A stretch of DNA of 64,000 nucleotides from Talaromyces rugulosus (taxonomy: Eukaryota > Ascomycota > Eurotiomycetes > Eurotiales > Trichocomaceae), in contig NC_049561.1 of the NCBI RefSeq assembly GCF_013368755.1, positions 5,332,001 through 5,396,000 on the forward strand. Direction: 5' to 3'. The notes beneath the pieces are model-generated. The model did no database searches and was not told the DNA's origin. It was given only the letters and a program-made list of their open reading frames with translations. Below are positions 1-10,951 of the stretch, piece after piece. The position numbers were made by a program, and so were the translations under genes. Each line of letters opens with the position of its first letter. Positions within the stretch are counted from its first letter, which is position 1.

Positions 1-241
1 AGGCATGAGGTGCAATAAGGAGGAGTATTAAGAGTATTATGGCTAACGGATGAATATACACGTTTCAAAAAGGAATTCATCCAATTACACTTTTAGCATA
101 ACAACAGTTGACAGTAGGATTAAGGCCAAGCCTGGTATTATCGACGCATCTATTTTTTATAGCACATGTCTCATGCACACAAAGTCATTTTCCTTCATTC
201 CATCCTTTTCTTTTCAACCCCTACGTCATCACGAATCAACC

Positions 242-2219
242 CTACATCCGCTCACGCCGCCGGGGAGCGGAGCGAATGATATTGTCGACGCGCAGCAGGA
301 GCTCTGCGGCCTCAGAGGCAGAGCTGACCACAGCGCGTTTCAGCTTGTACGCCTCGACAACACCGAGTTCGGCCATGTTGCCAATCTTATTATTGAACAA
401 GTCGAGACCAGAGTTGCTCATGCCCTTGTTGATGGCCTGGCGGAGGCGGGCAACGAGATCTGAGCTGTCGAGACCGGCGTTGTCTGCGAGGATCGTGGGG
501 AGTTGGCGGAGAGCGAGGGCGAATGCGTCGACGGCTGATCTTTTAGTTAGTATATATATGTATATATGAGCTTATCGGAGGCCTACCCAGTTGTTTCTTG
601 CCAGTGGTGTTCTGTGCGGCTTGCTCGACAGCCAAGCTCATGGTCATCTCGGCACATCCACCACCAAGAGTGACCTTGGGCTCCTTGACTGTTTGTGACA
701 GGACGGCGAGAGCGTCGTGGAGAGATCGCTCGGCCTCGTCCAGAAGCTGTTCTGTAGAGCCTCGGAGAACGATAGTGCAAGCTGTATTCTTTTTAGTATT
801 TGTATTACACTCTGAACAAAGGGGGACAAACCCTCGCCCTTGGTGACTCCGGAGAAACGGAGAAGAGTGTCCTCTCCGATGATAACTTCCTCAATCACAT
901 CCGCGTGACCAAGCTGCACTTGGTCGGGGTTGTCGAACGTCGAAGCAATCTCCGCCCCTGTGACAAGAGCCAGTCGCTCGACACCTGAAACAGTTAGCAT
1001 ACCATTTACTATAGTGTTTTGAAATAAACCTACCATCAAAGTCTGCGTGTTCGATGCTGGCAATTCCAGACTCGCTGAAAAGCTGCTCTGGCCAGTTGTA
1101 GATAAGTTGTCGGTTGACACTGTAGCCTGTTAGCAATAGTTTTTAATATCCAGCAGGTCACCTTATATCCAGTCACATACAAGCAGTTGATTCCATGGGC
1201 CTTGATTCTATCGACCTTGGCGCGCATCTTCTCCCGCTCAGCTTTCTCCAACTCGGCCAGCTTGCCGGTGCCATCAACCTGGGGATTGGAATTAGCATGG
1301 ACATGAGAACACTTAAGACTAAAGCCCATACCTTGACACGTGCTCCAAAGATCTTGATTTTATCCGTGTCCATCGCCGTGTTTGCCACCATAATCTTTGC
1401 ATTCTCCAATCGCTTCGGTTGGTTGACGCCAAACTTCTTATCGAGAATAAAGCCCTCGTCCAGGTACGACTCGGACAACTTGCCGCCGGCCTTCTTGATG
1501 ACCTGGATATGACTGAGATCGGTGGAACCCTTGAGTCTGAGCACAGCATCGCACGCTAGGGTCGCAAAGTGCTCGCGGTCCTGGGCGAGAACCTTGGAGC
1601 TCAGGGTGGTGCGGGCAATGGCGTGCAAGTCCTTGCGGAAGGCAACGGCATCGTCACTGCGGTCGACGGCGGACTTCTCGAGCGCCTCCAGGGCAGCTTT
1701 GCTGGCTATCCGGTACCCGTCGATGATAGTTTGGGGGTGGATCTTCTTGTTAACGAGAATTTCGGCTTGTCGCAGCAGCTCGGCGGCCAGCACGGCGACG
1801 GATGTGGTGCCATCTCCGACCTCGTCGTCTTGAACCTTGGAAATGTTGACTAGAACCTGTATGTCTCGTTAGATATTGTGTAGTCGCGCTGAGCTGTGTG
1901 TGCAGTGTGCGTACCTTGGCTGCGGCATTGTCGAGTGCGATCGCTTTGAGGATGGTGGCTCCATCGTTTGTGACTAGAATTTCGCCAGTAGAGCTGGAAC
2001 GGCAAGTCAGTAAATGATACAGTCGTAATTTTTCCTCGTAAAGTTTTGGAGAACACACGCAGATTGCAATATCTTGTCCATTCCCTTCGGGCCCAGCGTT
2101 GACTTGACCAAGTCTCCCACAGCAATGGCGCCGACAAAGGCGGAGAGCCGGGCGTTTTCGCCCTTTTCCTCGATCACATCGTCGGCAAAAATCTGGGTTG
2201 GATTGTTCGAGGAGGCCAT
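242..2219 (-). CDS. cct2: T-complex protein 1 subunit beta (CCT2), cytosolic chaperonin
   Basis: This is one of the eight subunits of the TRiC/CCT ring, which folds actin, tubulin and many WD40 proteins in the cytosol using ATP. Joining eight exons (2219-2059, 1993-1915, 1856-1332, 1278-1181, 1119-1034, 984-832, 781-587, 534-242) gives 529 residues, the usual CCT length. Family motifs are clear: [12 protein letters not shown] near the N-terminus, [10 protein letters not shown], then [13 protein letters not shown] carrying the catalytic GDGTT, the [13 protein letters not shown] loop and, at the end, [19 protein letters not shown]. All junctions use GT/AG and keep frame; for intron 4 the GTATGT donor was chosen because it yields GINCF-VNRQL. 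The gene shares a 220-bp promoter with the divergent cyclophilin gene. The C-terminus is truncated after basic residues as in other fungal orthologues. Identity is secure; single exon borders could shift by a few bases. Confidence 0.95.
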
Positions 2220-2439
2220 GATTGTGCTGATCTGGTCGTGCTCGTGGTTTGAATGATCAATTGATGGCGGGGAAGGACGAGCGAGACTGTTTTTCGGCAA
2301 AAAGTGCTTAACTACTCGCTTGGCCCGTGCGTTCTCCGCGTTGCGAACTTCTTCCTACAGATGACCAGCTCCGACATTATTGATTCTTTTCGCGATAGCC
2401 TCGCGCTTGATACAAAGTTGGGCTTCAATCTCCTGCATA
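2220..2439. promoter_or_regulatory. Bidirectional promoter between cct2 and the WD40-cyclophilin gene
   Basis: Only 220 bp separate the two start codons, so both 5' leaders and both core promoters must lie here. No clear TATA box is present in either direction. The inference of a shared promoter rests on spacing alone. Confidence 0.7.
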
Positions 2440-4461
2440 ATGGCAGCAGCAGAAGAAGCTGCAGGCTCAGTGCCCACCAAGCGCCCCTTGTCAGACGTCG
2501 TCGCCGACGAGAACGGTGGTTTGTCTCTCCCTTGCTACCTCCAAATCTCAATGAACTGAACAACCAAACTAACCAAAAAACAAAATGCAGGCGACTCGTC
2601 CGACGACGATGATTTTGGCCCTGCGCTGCCCGCTGCAGCTGCGCCCAAGAAGAAACGCCGCAAGCTCGCCTTTGAGAAAGTCTACGTCAACGCGCTGCCT
2701 GCGTCGCCGCGCTACTCCAAGTCGCTCATGCACCGGGAACAGCTGGCGTTTGTGGACTTTACCGTGTCGACTGAGTTTCTGATTACGAGCTCGGTCGAGG
2801 GCGTTGTCAAGTTCTGGAAGAAGATGGCCGTGGGCGTGGAGTTTGTCAAGGAGTTTCGCGCACATGTTGGTGAGATTACGAGTACGAGCGTGAGTGCTGA
2901 TGGGAGGAGCTTTGCGACGACGGGGACGGACAAGACGGTTAAGATTTTTGATGTGATCACATTTGGTTGGTTTCATCTTTTATTTATATCGCTTTTGCCA
3001 GTACTGACGAGGTAATTAGATCTTCTGGCTATGATCAACCTGGACTTTTCGCCGCGATGCGTCTGCTGGGTGCACCGACGAGGCGCATCTCTGCCGCTGC
3101 TCGGCGTCAGCGACGAGGCCAGTCCGGCCATATCTATATTCGACGGGCGCGGAGAGAATACCACACCGCTGCATACGCTGTCCTCAATACACAGGAAACC
3201 CGTGGTCGCCATGGCCTTTAACAACGCGTTCGACTGCGTGGTCTCGGCCGATGAAGCCGGCATGATCGAGTACTGGCGACCTTCGTCAGACAGCGACTTT
3301 TCCAAACCGGACAATGTGTTTGAGCTCAAGTCAGCTACGAATCTATTTGAATTCCGAAAGAACAAGTCTGTCCCCGCGTCCATCACAATATCCCCCTCGG
3401 GCCATCAGTTTGCGACATTTTCGTTTCCGGACCGCCAAGTGCGCATTTTTGATTTCCAGTCGGGCAAGCTGTACCGAACGTACGACGAGTCGATAACGAC
3501 AATCACCGACATGCAGGAAGCCGGAACTGCGCTGGAACGTCTCGAAGAAGTCGAGTTTGGACGGCGCATGGCCGTCGAACGAGAACTCGAAAACGCCGTG
3601 ACGCGGTCCAAGGTGCGAATCAGCTTTGACGAGTCCGGCCATTTTATTTTGTATGGTTCACTCCACGGTATCAAGTGCATCAACACCTTCACGAACCGTG
3701 TGGTGCGGGTCTATGGTAAAGACGAGCCCTTTCGAGCCCTCAATCTCGCTTTATACCAGGGCCAGCCGCAGAAAAAGGGAGTTGTCACGGTCAGCATGGC
3801 CGCCAGCGCCAACCCTCTGCTGCAAGAAGCCGAAGAACGTGACCCCATCCTCGTGGCTACGGGGTTTGGCAAAGTGCGTTTTTACATGTTCACCAACGAG
3901 ACCGAAATCAGCAAATCAACGCGCGACATCCAAAACGAAAAGCCGCGCGAGAACGACCTCGCAGACCAAGAATCCAAACAGCGACAAACCCAGTCGGGGA
4001 CATCTGCTATCCTGCACACCACCATGGGCGACATCCACCTGCGTTTATTCCCACAAGTCGCACCCCTCGCCGTCGAAAGCTTTGTCACGCACGCGCGCCA
4101 GGGATACTACAACAACACCATATTCCATCGCATAATCCGCAAATTCATGATCCAGGGCGGCGACCCTCTGGGCGATGGTACCGGCGGAGAAAGCATCTGG
4201 GGCGGCGAATTCGCCGACGAATTCTCGCCAAACATCAAACACGACAAACCATACACACTGAGCATGGCTAACGCGGGACCAAATACGAACGGGTCGCAGT
4301 TTTTTATTACGACGGAGAAGACGCCGTGGTTAGATGGGAAACATACGATTTTTGGGAGGGCGGTGCAGGGATTGGATGTGGTGCATCGGATTGAGAATGT
4401 CAAGGTGAAGAAGGAGAGGCCGGAGGAGGATGTGAAGATTGTGAGTATTAGTGTGTCGTGA
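2440..4461 (+). CDS. cyp15: WD40-repeat peptidyl-prolyl cis-trans isomerase (PPWD1/Cyp15 type)
   Basis: A nuclear cyclophilin that isomerises Xaa-Pro bonds and, in animals, associates with the spliceosome. Exons 2440-2515, 2591-2965 and 3020-4461 give 630 residues, matching the family length. The N-terminus has an acidic DSSDDDDF stretch and a basic PKKKRRK that could serve as a nuclear localisation signal. WD40-like repeats follow (for example FVDFTVSTEFLITSS and HVGEITSTSVSADGRSFATT). The cyclophilin domain runs from about residue 478 to the end: FHRIIRKFMIQGGDP with the catalytic Arg, NTNGSQFFITT, and TPWLDGKHTIFG with the ligand-binding Trp. Catalytic positions appear intact, so it should be active. 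Intron 2 was set so that exon 3 begins with DLLAMINLDF, as in PPWD1 proteins. The start lies directly opposite cct2. Confidence 0.93.
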
Positions 4462-4768
4462 TATAAGATTTACCTAAGGATGAATTTGGATCAATTGAGT
4501 CAACGGTCAACTGTAGCAGATATGTTTAAAAAAAATATAACGACAAAACATTGAAACCTATAGTAAAAGACCCAACGCCACCCGGCCTAGACTGGTACAT
4601 GTACTAAAAAAAAATATCCCTTGCATACACCACGAGATCGATCGACACTAAACATGTACGTAGTAGTAGTATTCAACAACCGGAAGCAGAAATGATAGAC
4701 ATGCCAAAAAATAAGCTTGTTTACTTGTCCAAACAAAATAAAACCCAATATACTGTACGAGGAAAAGA
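4462..4768. other. Intergenic region between convergent 3' ends
   Basis: This stretch holds the 3' untranslated regions of the cyclophilin gene (plus) and the CFEM-like gene (minus). It is AT-rich with short A runs. No further gene seen. Confidence 0.6.
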
Positions 4769-5963
4769 TCACTGTATCGGACTGACAGGACTGACGGGCT
4801 CGTTGCCGCGATGCAAGTTTGCCGCCGAGTTCACGCTCAGACGACGGGAATGTCGCGGTGTACCTCTGGTGCCCACACTCGATAGATCCGTCCTCGATCC
4901 ACTGGCCGCATACGCTGGGTCGTCTACAGGGTTGATTTCGCCATAGTTGCGAGTGTGTGCGGTGGCCTGGTGTGGTCCCCACATCTCGGCGCGGTTGTCG
5001 TTGGACAGGCTGGTCATGGACATGTTGGGGTTGCTCCGATTGCTCCCATGGTTCTGGGCATAGGGGGCAACAGGCGGCTGCACATTGTTTGGCACGCTGT
5101 GATAGTTGATGTTCCTGGACCTGCTGTCGTTATTGGGTGTCCCCGTTGCAGCCGTGTTGTTCATGCTGTTGCGCGAGGAAAAGTTGCGCAGGCTAGCGGG
5201 GATAGCGAAGCCAGCGGTGGGCGAGCGGAGTCGAGTGCTGTTGTTGTTGCTGCCGTTGGGGGCGCTGTCGTCGCCGTGGTAGAGGCCGGGGTGTCTCTCG
5301 TCGAGGCGTTTCTTCAACCACATGCCGCCAAAAGCGAGGGCAATGAAACCGATTATGAGCACAACTATCATGACAATCCATTTCCAGTGGGTGGAGATCC
5401 TGTTTCATTAGCATCTGTCATGGTTTTTTTTTTTTTCTTGTTTGTTTCAAAGCAACTCACCAGCTCTTTCCAGACTGTCCATTCGCCGAGAGAGTCGAGC
5501 TTTCCGACGTGTCGGTTGGCAAATTAGTGGCAGTAGTGGTGGCCGAGCCGGTCGTAGTACCAGCAGAAGTAGGCGCAGAAGTAGGCGCAGAAGTAGTCGA
5601 GGTCGCTGTCGAAGTCAAAGTCGAAGTGTACCCCCCGCTGCAGTATCCAGTGAACCACTGGACTAGCAGGTTCTGGCTGGTAGCATCTGTGCAGGTGTAG
5701 CAGACGGTGCCAGTTGTTTGCAAGCCCTGCAGAGTCGTCGACTCGCAAAAGCAATTGATATATGTTTGATCGTTGGTCACGGGGGCCTGAGGCGGAACAC
5801 AGCCAGTTTGGACCTGGGTGAGCACTGGACAGGTGAGACCACAGGCCGGAAAGGTCGCCGACGCAGCGGTGGGCAAAATAGCAAACTGGTCGGCAGCGAG
5901 AACCGGCGTCAGGCTCGATAGCAAGACAAGCGCCGACGGCAGCAGCGTCTTGAGCGAGGCCAT
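4769..5963 (-). CDS. CFEM-like cysteine-rich single-pass membrane protein
   Basis: Two exons (5963-5461, 5399-4769; 61-nt intron) encode 377 residues. Residues 1-23 are a signal peptide. The ectodomain has eight cysteines at 41, 45, 55, 71, 73, 88, 91 and 108; the spacing (C-x3-C-x9-C-x15-C-x-C-x14-C-x2-C-x16-C) with an Asp at 65 before the CxC resembles the fungal CFEM fold, known from haem uptake and surface receptors. A Thr/Ser-rich stalk (about 113-160), probably O-glycosylated, leads to a transmembrane helix at about 178-196 and a basic KKRLDERH stop-transfer. The cytosolic tail of about 180 residues is Asn/Ser-rich and disordered-looking. The tail makes a sensor or adhesin more likely than a simple GPI protein. 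Assignment to CFEM is by cysteine spacing only; the CYTC spacing is one residue short of the strict consensus. Confidence 0.8.
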
Positions 5964-6942
5964 GGTGTCGAGCAGGAAGCAGTCAATCGATCGATCGAGA
6001 TGATGTACGGAGTATGGCGTAGTGATCGGCGAGAGAGAAGGTCAGTTCCCGCCGGCACGGCCGGAACGTTTATGTCGAAGAGGGTTTCGTCACGCAGAGG
6101 ATAGAGAACAACAGGAGTATGGCGACTCACGGCGAGCCCATGATGCTTTGGATGGTGACTGGGAGAAAAGAGCCGGGAGTCGAGCGAGGCCTGTGAGTTG
6201 TTGGGTTCTAACTTCCAGCTAACCTGTGCGGCGCCAATCGCAGCCGCAGCGGGCGGGCGACGCTCAGGGCTGAGGATCCTGGAGCCCGCTGGGGCCAATA
6301 GTAGCAGTAAATGACGATTGAAAATTCGAGTCGACGATAAAATCATACAGTAGTAGCACGGACTGCGCTGGAATGGTTCCAGAACGACGAGGTCGCGGCT
6401 GTTTTCGTGATTTCCCCAGACCGCCGTTTGCAGCACGTGTTGGCGCCTTCCCCTCGCCGTCTCGCCATGTTCCTGTCCTTTCCTGCACCAACTACTGCTC
6501 TCTACTCAACACGCTCTGCTGAAACCGGAAATTAATCGAATGACCGACCGGTTTATGGCCTTCTTTTCTCTCCGCCATGCCGACATGACATCCAATTGGC
6601 GGGGGAGAGTATCCTGCATCTTATCGCCGTGAAGCCTCATCTCATGCACTGACTGGAAAATCGACAGCTAAACAGTCGAATGCCTCCAAAATGCCCGAAC
6701 AGTACGCTGCCGAACAGCCTATCAATGTTTAATACACGCTTGTTGGCGCCAAAAAGCAGCCAACTAAAATTTACGATCAAACGATCACACATGGCATGAA
6801 GAAAGTCTCCGCAAGTCTCCGCGCGACACACCTTGGTGGCATCTACAGATGAATACTTAAACCTGACACTCGACCTCCTTTCTTGAATCTGTTCAACTTC
6901 TTCTTTAAGCTCCCTCCGAACTAATATTTGAATCTGCCCAAA
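5964..6942. other. Divergent intergenic region
   Basis: It separates the CFEM-like gene (minus) from the methyltransferase gene (plus) and should hold both promoters. It contains one copy of the 11-mer TGTACGGAGTA at 6004-6014. A pyrimidine-rich stretch (about 6869-6912) precedes the methyltransferase start. Short open frames here show no coding character. Confidence 0.55.
6004..6014. repeat. Dispersed 11-mer TGTACGGAGTA, copy 1
   Basis: Identical 11-mers occur at 42524-42534 and 44903-44913. Each lies upstream of a minus-strand gene. This copy is about 40 bp from the CFEM-like start codon. Confidence 0.6.
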
Positions 6943-7847
6943 ATGTCGTTGGACAAGCCAGCCAGCTGGGATAAGACCTCGGCCGACTATACCAAAATGG
7001 GAATCCAAGGCCCGATTCTATACCCGTGCAAAGGCATGCTCGCCGCCATGGACACTGCCTCCAGTTTCTCCTCGGCTACGTCAATCCTCGACATTGGCTG
7101 CGGGCCCGGTACCGCAGTGACACTGCTGGCCGAGGACTACGGCACGCAAATCCCCGCCGATGCCACTCTGGTCGCCACGGACTTTTCGCAGAGCATGGTC
7201 GACGCAACACTGGCCAAGAAACGAAATATTGTTGCTGCCGGAACTGACGTGGCCAACTGCTGGGGCCGGCTCGAGGCGCAGGTCATGGATGCCCAGGACC
7301 TGTCGGCCGTCGAGTCTGGCAGTGTCTCGCACCTGATGGGCAGTCTGGTGTATTTTATGTTGCCGGACGCGAGCAAGGGGCTGCTTGAGGCTAATCGAGT
7401 GCTGAAAGAGGGCGGCGTGTTTGCGTGCACGAGCTGGGGCTCGACGATGGAGTGGATTCAGTTTAGCGTCGAGGCAGCGCAGCGCGTACGGCCGGACAAG
7501 GTTGGCAAGTTTGTACGGTTGAGCCCAAGTCTTGTTTGTTTCACATGCTAATCTGTTAGAACGCCATGCCGGAAGCATGGAGGTCGTCCGAGGGCGTCAA
7601 GGCACAGCTCGCAGCCGCTGGATTCCGCGACGCGCACGCCGAATACGTGGAATTCGAGTGGAAGCTGGAGGACCCGGTCAAGAACGTGGAGCAGATGGTG
7701 AAGAGCAGCAATCCGGCGGCTCAGGCAGTGGTGGGAAGCTTTACTGAAGAGGAGCTGGACCGGTGCTGTGAAGAGTACGTGAAGATTCTGGCGGAGCATG
7801 GCAATGTGTGTAAAGGCGTGGCTGTTTTGGGAGTGGGAAGGAAGTGA
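6943..7847 (+). CDS. Class I SAM-dependent methyltransferase
   Basis: Exons 6943-7512 and 7560-7847 (47-nt intron) give 285 residues. The Rossmann core is recognisable: motif I SILDIGCGPGTA at about residues 47-58 binds S-adenosylmethionine, an acidic residue follows in LVATDFSQSM, and RVLKEGGVFACTSWG matches the motif IV/V region. It belongs to the Methyltransf_11/25 type used on small molecules in fungal metabolism; the acceptor cannot be read from the sequence. The ATG at 6943 is used because no upstream in-frame ATG exists. The C-terminal part (EEELDRCCEEYVKILAEHGNVCKGVAVLGVGRK) resembles the ends of fungal small-molecule methyltransferases. It sits alone between divergent and same-strand neighbours, so pathway context is weak. 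Confidence 0.85.
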
Positions 7848-8112
7848 TTTCTGAGGAAATGAGAAGTCATTGAATTGGTTTATTTTAATCCATAGCTACT
7901 CTAGTTATTTACTAGATATCTCCAAATCTCATATTCAAATTCAAGTTACGGAAGAGTACATGTATATGTATTTAACTTGACTACATCTTGATTCCTTATT
8001 CTTTTTTTTAAAGAAAAAAACAACGAAAAACCAATTACCCCTTTCTAGCATAGTATATTTTTCTTTTAAGTTCACCCAGCTCTCGTCCCTACCGGAATTG
8101 GATTTGACGGGC

Positions 8113-8425
8113 TCATTCTATTCATCATTAGCTCGATGTCCAATCTGTAAACCTCATCACTACTTACCTGGACGGGAGGAGCGGAGAGCGAGCGACTTGG
8201 CTGGGGCAGAAGGGGCGTCGCCCATGGTAGCTTCGTTGTCTACCTTTAATGTTAGTACTAATTCGAACCTTCGTTGCTTTATCATCAATGTAGCAATAAG
8301 CATTGCACATGAATATGAGTATTCAACCATGAAAAGTTCTATTACTTACGGTGGAGGGTAGCAGCAGAGTCGACGTTGGTGGAGGCGGAGGACGCAGTTT
8401 CTGGATCTAATTCATTAGCTTTCAT
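8113..8425 (-). CDS. Putative 50-residue spliced microprotein gene
   Basis: Three short blocks on the minus strand (8425-8350, 8239-8168, 8117-8113) join in frame to a 50-residue product containing MGDAPSAPAKSLALRSSRP. Both introns start with perfect GTAAGT donors, and the first carries a perfect TACTAAC branch site 10-16 nt before its acceptor. The middle exon is GC-rich in an AT-rich region and reads as clean coding sequence. I do not recognise the protein. It has no signal peptide or membrane segment. The 5' end is uncertain: a GCTAATGA plus CCAG pair at about 8403-8420 could be another acceptor, so an upstream exon may be missing. The last exon supplies only Glu and stop. It could also be a non-coding spliced RNA. 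Confidence 0.4.
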
Positions 8426-9440
8426 GACTATGTAGCTGATATAAAATGGATTGTCAATATTGTAGGTTAAATCAAGACACGAGAATCAAGAGTCGAGAGT
8501 GAAGATGGTTGCAGATCATTGAAAATGAGACTGATTGCAGCTTGGACAGAAATATCACTACCCATTTTAAATTTTGACGTTGCAGCAATTTGGAAGAAGA
8601 GAAAAACCAAAGAAGAAGAGAAAGAGGGTCAAATATAATTCTCCCAATGTGGGACTCTTGCAATCTGCACATGTGACAATATGGCCAACCTCTCTACGTT
8701 GACGACGTTACTGCACCCTGTATCCCTGTCATAAACTTCATGACAGCAAATCCCATGCTTGCAGTCAGTCCCTGGCCCCGCACCGGGCAATTTCGTGTTC
8801 GTGACTCTGCCATGCCCTCTGTCATGATAGCAAATTGTATGCTCGTATAATAGCCTAAAACCACTAATTAGTCTGCAAGTCTGCTGGTGCTATAGCTATT
8901 CTCACTCGAGTCTGCCTGGACCTGGGCCTTATAATTTGCGAATACCCCCCAATCATACTGTAAAAACATGCCTGTGTGATATATGATCCTGGGAATGTCC
9001 TTGATTGTTCATCTTTGATACGCGCCAGAATTGGGCAATCCTTTCCAATGTAACCTGCTATTTATCAACCAGAAACTGAATTCAACGTATCTAGTTTACT
9101 CCCACAAGTTTGTCTTGGAGTAAGTACATGTATCATCAATGGATAAAGTCTTTGATCTCCGGCGCCCGCGCCAAATAATATCTTCAAGGTTTTTACTATG
9201 TAATTTGTTAGTATAGAGGCTGCTTTTTATTAAATCCAAGTCTAAAGCAATTTTTTAAATCTCACCGAGCATTCTACTATATAATCTCTTAGTATTCGAG
9301 CTAACTTCTACCTGTACCTGCAGTATCAGTCTTGGCTGCATGTTATCTGCGGGGTTGACCAGTTGAACCCCTCAAGTCAACATTATTATTGAACAACCAC
9401 CAGCTCGACTGGTATAAACTCACACAAACCAACTTTCACA
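8426..9440. other. AT-rich intergenic region upstream of the aldehyde dehydrogenase
   Basis: No gene recognised. Two imperfect 27-bp direct repeats lie at 9195-9221 and 9276-9302, and a weak CATGAYAGCAAAT repeat near 8740 and 8822. The proximal promoter of the dehydrogenase is at its right end. Confidence 0.5.
9413..9418 (+). promoter_or_regulatory. TATA box candidate of the aldehyde dehydrogenase gene
   Basis: TATAAA lies 22 bp before the ATG at 9441. If it is used, the 5' leader must be very short. Confidence 0.35.
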
Positions 9441-10919
9441 ATGACCACTTTACACATCTCCAACTGGGTCAACGGCGTCCACGCGCCCCCCTCCGCTGAC
9501 ACCCTGGTGGTCACTAATCCAGCGGATGAATCTCTTATCGCCAGTGTCGATGCAACTTCTCGTGCTACTGTCGACGACATCATCTCCAGATCCCTACACA
9601 ATTTTAAGCATGGCGCCTGGCCGCGCGCCGACGCCTCGCAGCGCTTCAACGTGCTCGCCAAAGCTGCCTCCTTGCTACGCACGCGCATGCCCGAGTTCGT
9701 TGAGCTCGAGGTACGCCAGACAGGGCGGCCGGTGCGCGAGATGCAGGCGCAGCTGTCTCGCATCCCCGAGTGGCTTGAGTACTTTGCTGGCCTGGCGCGA
9801 GTGCATGAAGGCTCGGTGACGCCGTTCAAGGGCCCCGTTGTCAATACGCTGGTGCGTCAGCCGCTGGGTGTTGTTGCTCTGATTACCCCCTGGAATCATC
9901 CGATTTTGGTCAGTATGAAGAAGATTGGGGCTGCACTCGCCGCTGGGAACATTGTCATTGTGAAACCGTCAGAGCTGGCGCCGATTTCGATTCTCAAAAT
10001 GGGCGATTTGTTTCAGGAAGCAGGGTTACCATCTGGATCGCTGCAAATCATCTCTGGATACGGCCGAGATACTGGTAAATTCCTGTGCGAGAGCAAGCAT
10101 TTAGCCAGGATCGATCTGACAGGTGGCCTGGAGACGTATAGGGCTATTGCGCCGGGGGCTGCGCTCAATTTGATTCCTATCACAGCCGAGCTGGGTGGGA
10201 AAGCGCCTGTGTGTATCTTCCCCAGCGTCGAGGTCGAGCTCGCTGTCAAAGCAGCCCTGTTTGCCAGTTTTATTGCCAGTGGGCAGACGTGTGTGACAGG
10301 CAGTCGATTACTGGTGCATACGGATATATACGACGAGTTTGTCGCGCTTCTGACGACAAGAACGAAGGCACTGCGTATCGGCGACCCAACAGATCCGCAA
10401 ACGCAGATTGGTGCAGTCATTAACGAAGCTGCAGTCGAGCGATGCGCTGCATTCACAGCACGCGCAGTCGCCGAAGGAGGCAAACTTCTCTGTGGAGGAT
10501 CGCGCTTTGGGTCAAAGGGGTTCTTCTTCGAGCCCACGCTCATCGAAACACACGCCGAATCCCATTTGGCTTGCAACGAGGTTTTCGGCCCTGTGATTGC
10601 GCTGCTGCGGTGTGATTCCGAAGACGAGATCGTACGCATTGCAAATGGGACAGAATTTGCCCTGGGGGCCAGCGTCTGGACGCAGGACTTTACCCAGGCG
10701 CACCGGGTGGCTGATAAAATCGAGGCCGGTATTGTCTGGGTAAATGCGCATCATCTGAATGACCCGTCGTCTGCATGGGGAGGGTTCAAGACGAGTGGCA
10801 TGGGCAAGGAGAATGGGCGCGAAGCATATGAGAGCTATACCAAGGTCAAGAGCACGGTGTACAATTACGGCGTTCTGCCTACGTGGTTTGACGACGTAGA
10901 AAATGCTAGATATGGATGA
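9441..10919 (+). CDS. NAD(P)-dependent aldehyde dehydrogenase
   Basis: An intronless gene of 492 residues, standard length for the ALDH superfamily, which oxidises aldehydes to carboxylates. Visible motifs in order: TPWNHP (about 148-153), the cofactor-binding KPSELAP, the LTGG turn, catalytic Glu250 in AELGGKAP, and nucleophilic Cys284 in SGQTCVTGSR. The late NEVFGPV motif and GGFKTSGMGKENG complete the fold. All active-site residues are present. The sequence looks closest to the betaine/4-aminobutyraldehyde-like branch, but the substrate cannot be fixed. The stop is only 32 bp from the stop of the convergent oxygenase gene, so the two 3' ends must overlap. Absence of introns is unusual in this window. 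Together they could form a small oxidation module, but that is inference. Confidence 0.93.
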   Translation: MTTLHISNWVNGVHAPPSADTLVVTNPADESLIASVDATSRATVDDIISRSLHNFKHGAWPRADASQRFNVLAKAASLLRTRMPEFVELEVRQTGRPVREMQAQLSRIPEWLEYFAGLARVHEGSVTPFKGPVVNTLVRQPLGVVALITPWNHPILVSMKKIGAALAAGNIVIVKPSELAPISILKMGDLFQEAGLPSGSLQIISGYGRDTGKFLCESKHLARIDLTGGLETYRAIAPGAALNLIPITAELGGKAPVCIFPSVEVELAVKAALFASFIASGQTCVTGSRLLVHTDIYDEFVALLTTRTKALRIGDPTDPQTQIGAVINEAAVERCAAFTARAVAEGGKLLCGGSRFGSKGFFFEPTLIETHAESHLACNEVFGPVIALLRCDSEDEIVRIANGTEFALGASVWTQDFTQAHRVADKIEAGIVWVNAHHLNDPSSAWGGFKTSGMGKENGREAYESYTKVKSTVYNYGVLPTWFDDVENARYG

Positions 10920-10951
10920 ATGTCTGTAGACTATATAAGAAATTTTACATG

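Noticed and set aside
9195..9302. Two 27-bp direct repeats
   Set aside because: Only about 20 of 27 positions agree and the sequence is AT-rich, so chance similarity is likely.
10013..10639. 208-residue frame antisense to the aldehyde dehydrogenase
   Set aside because: It mirrors a well-conserved enzyme on the other strand and has no own motifs.
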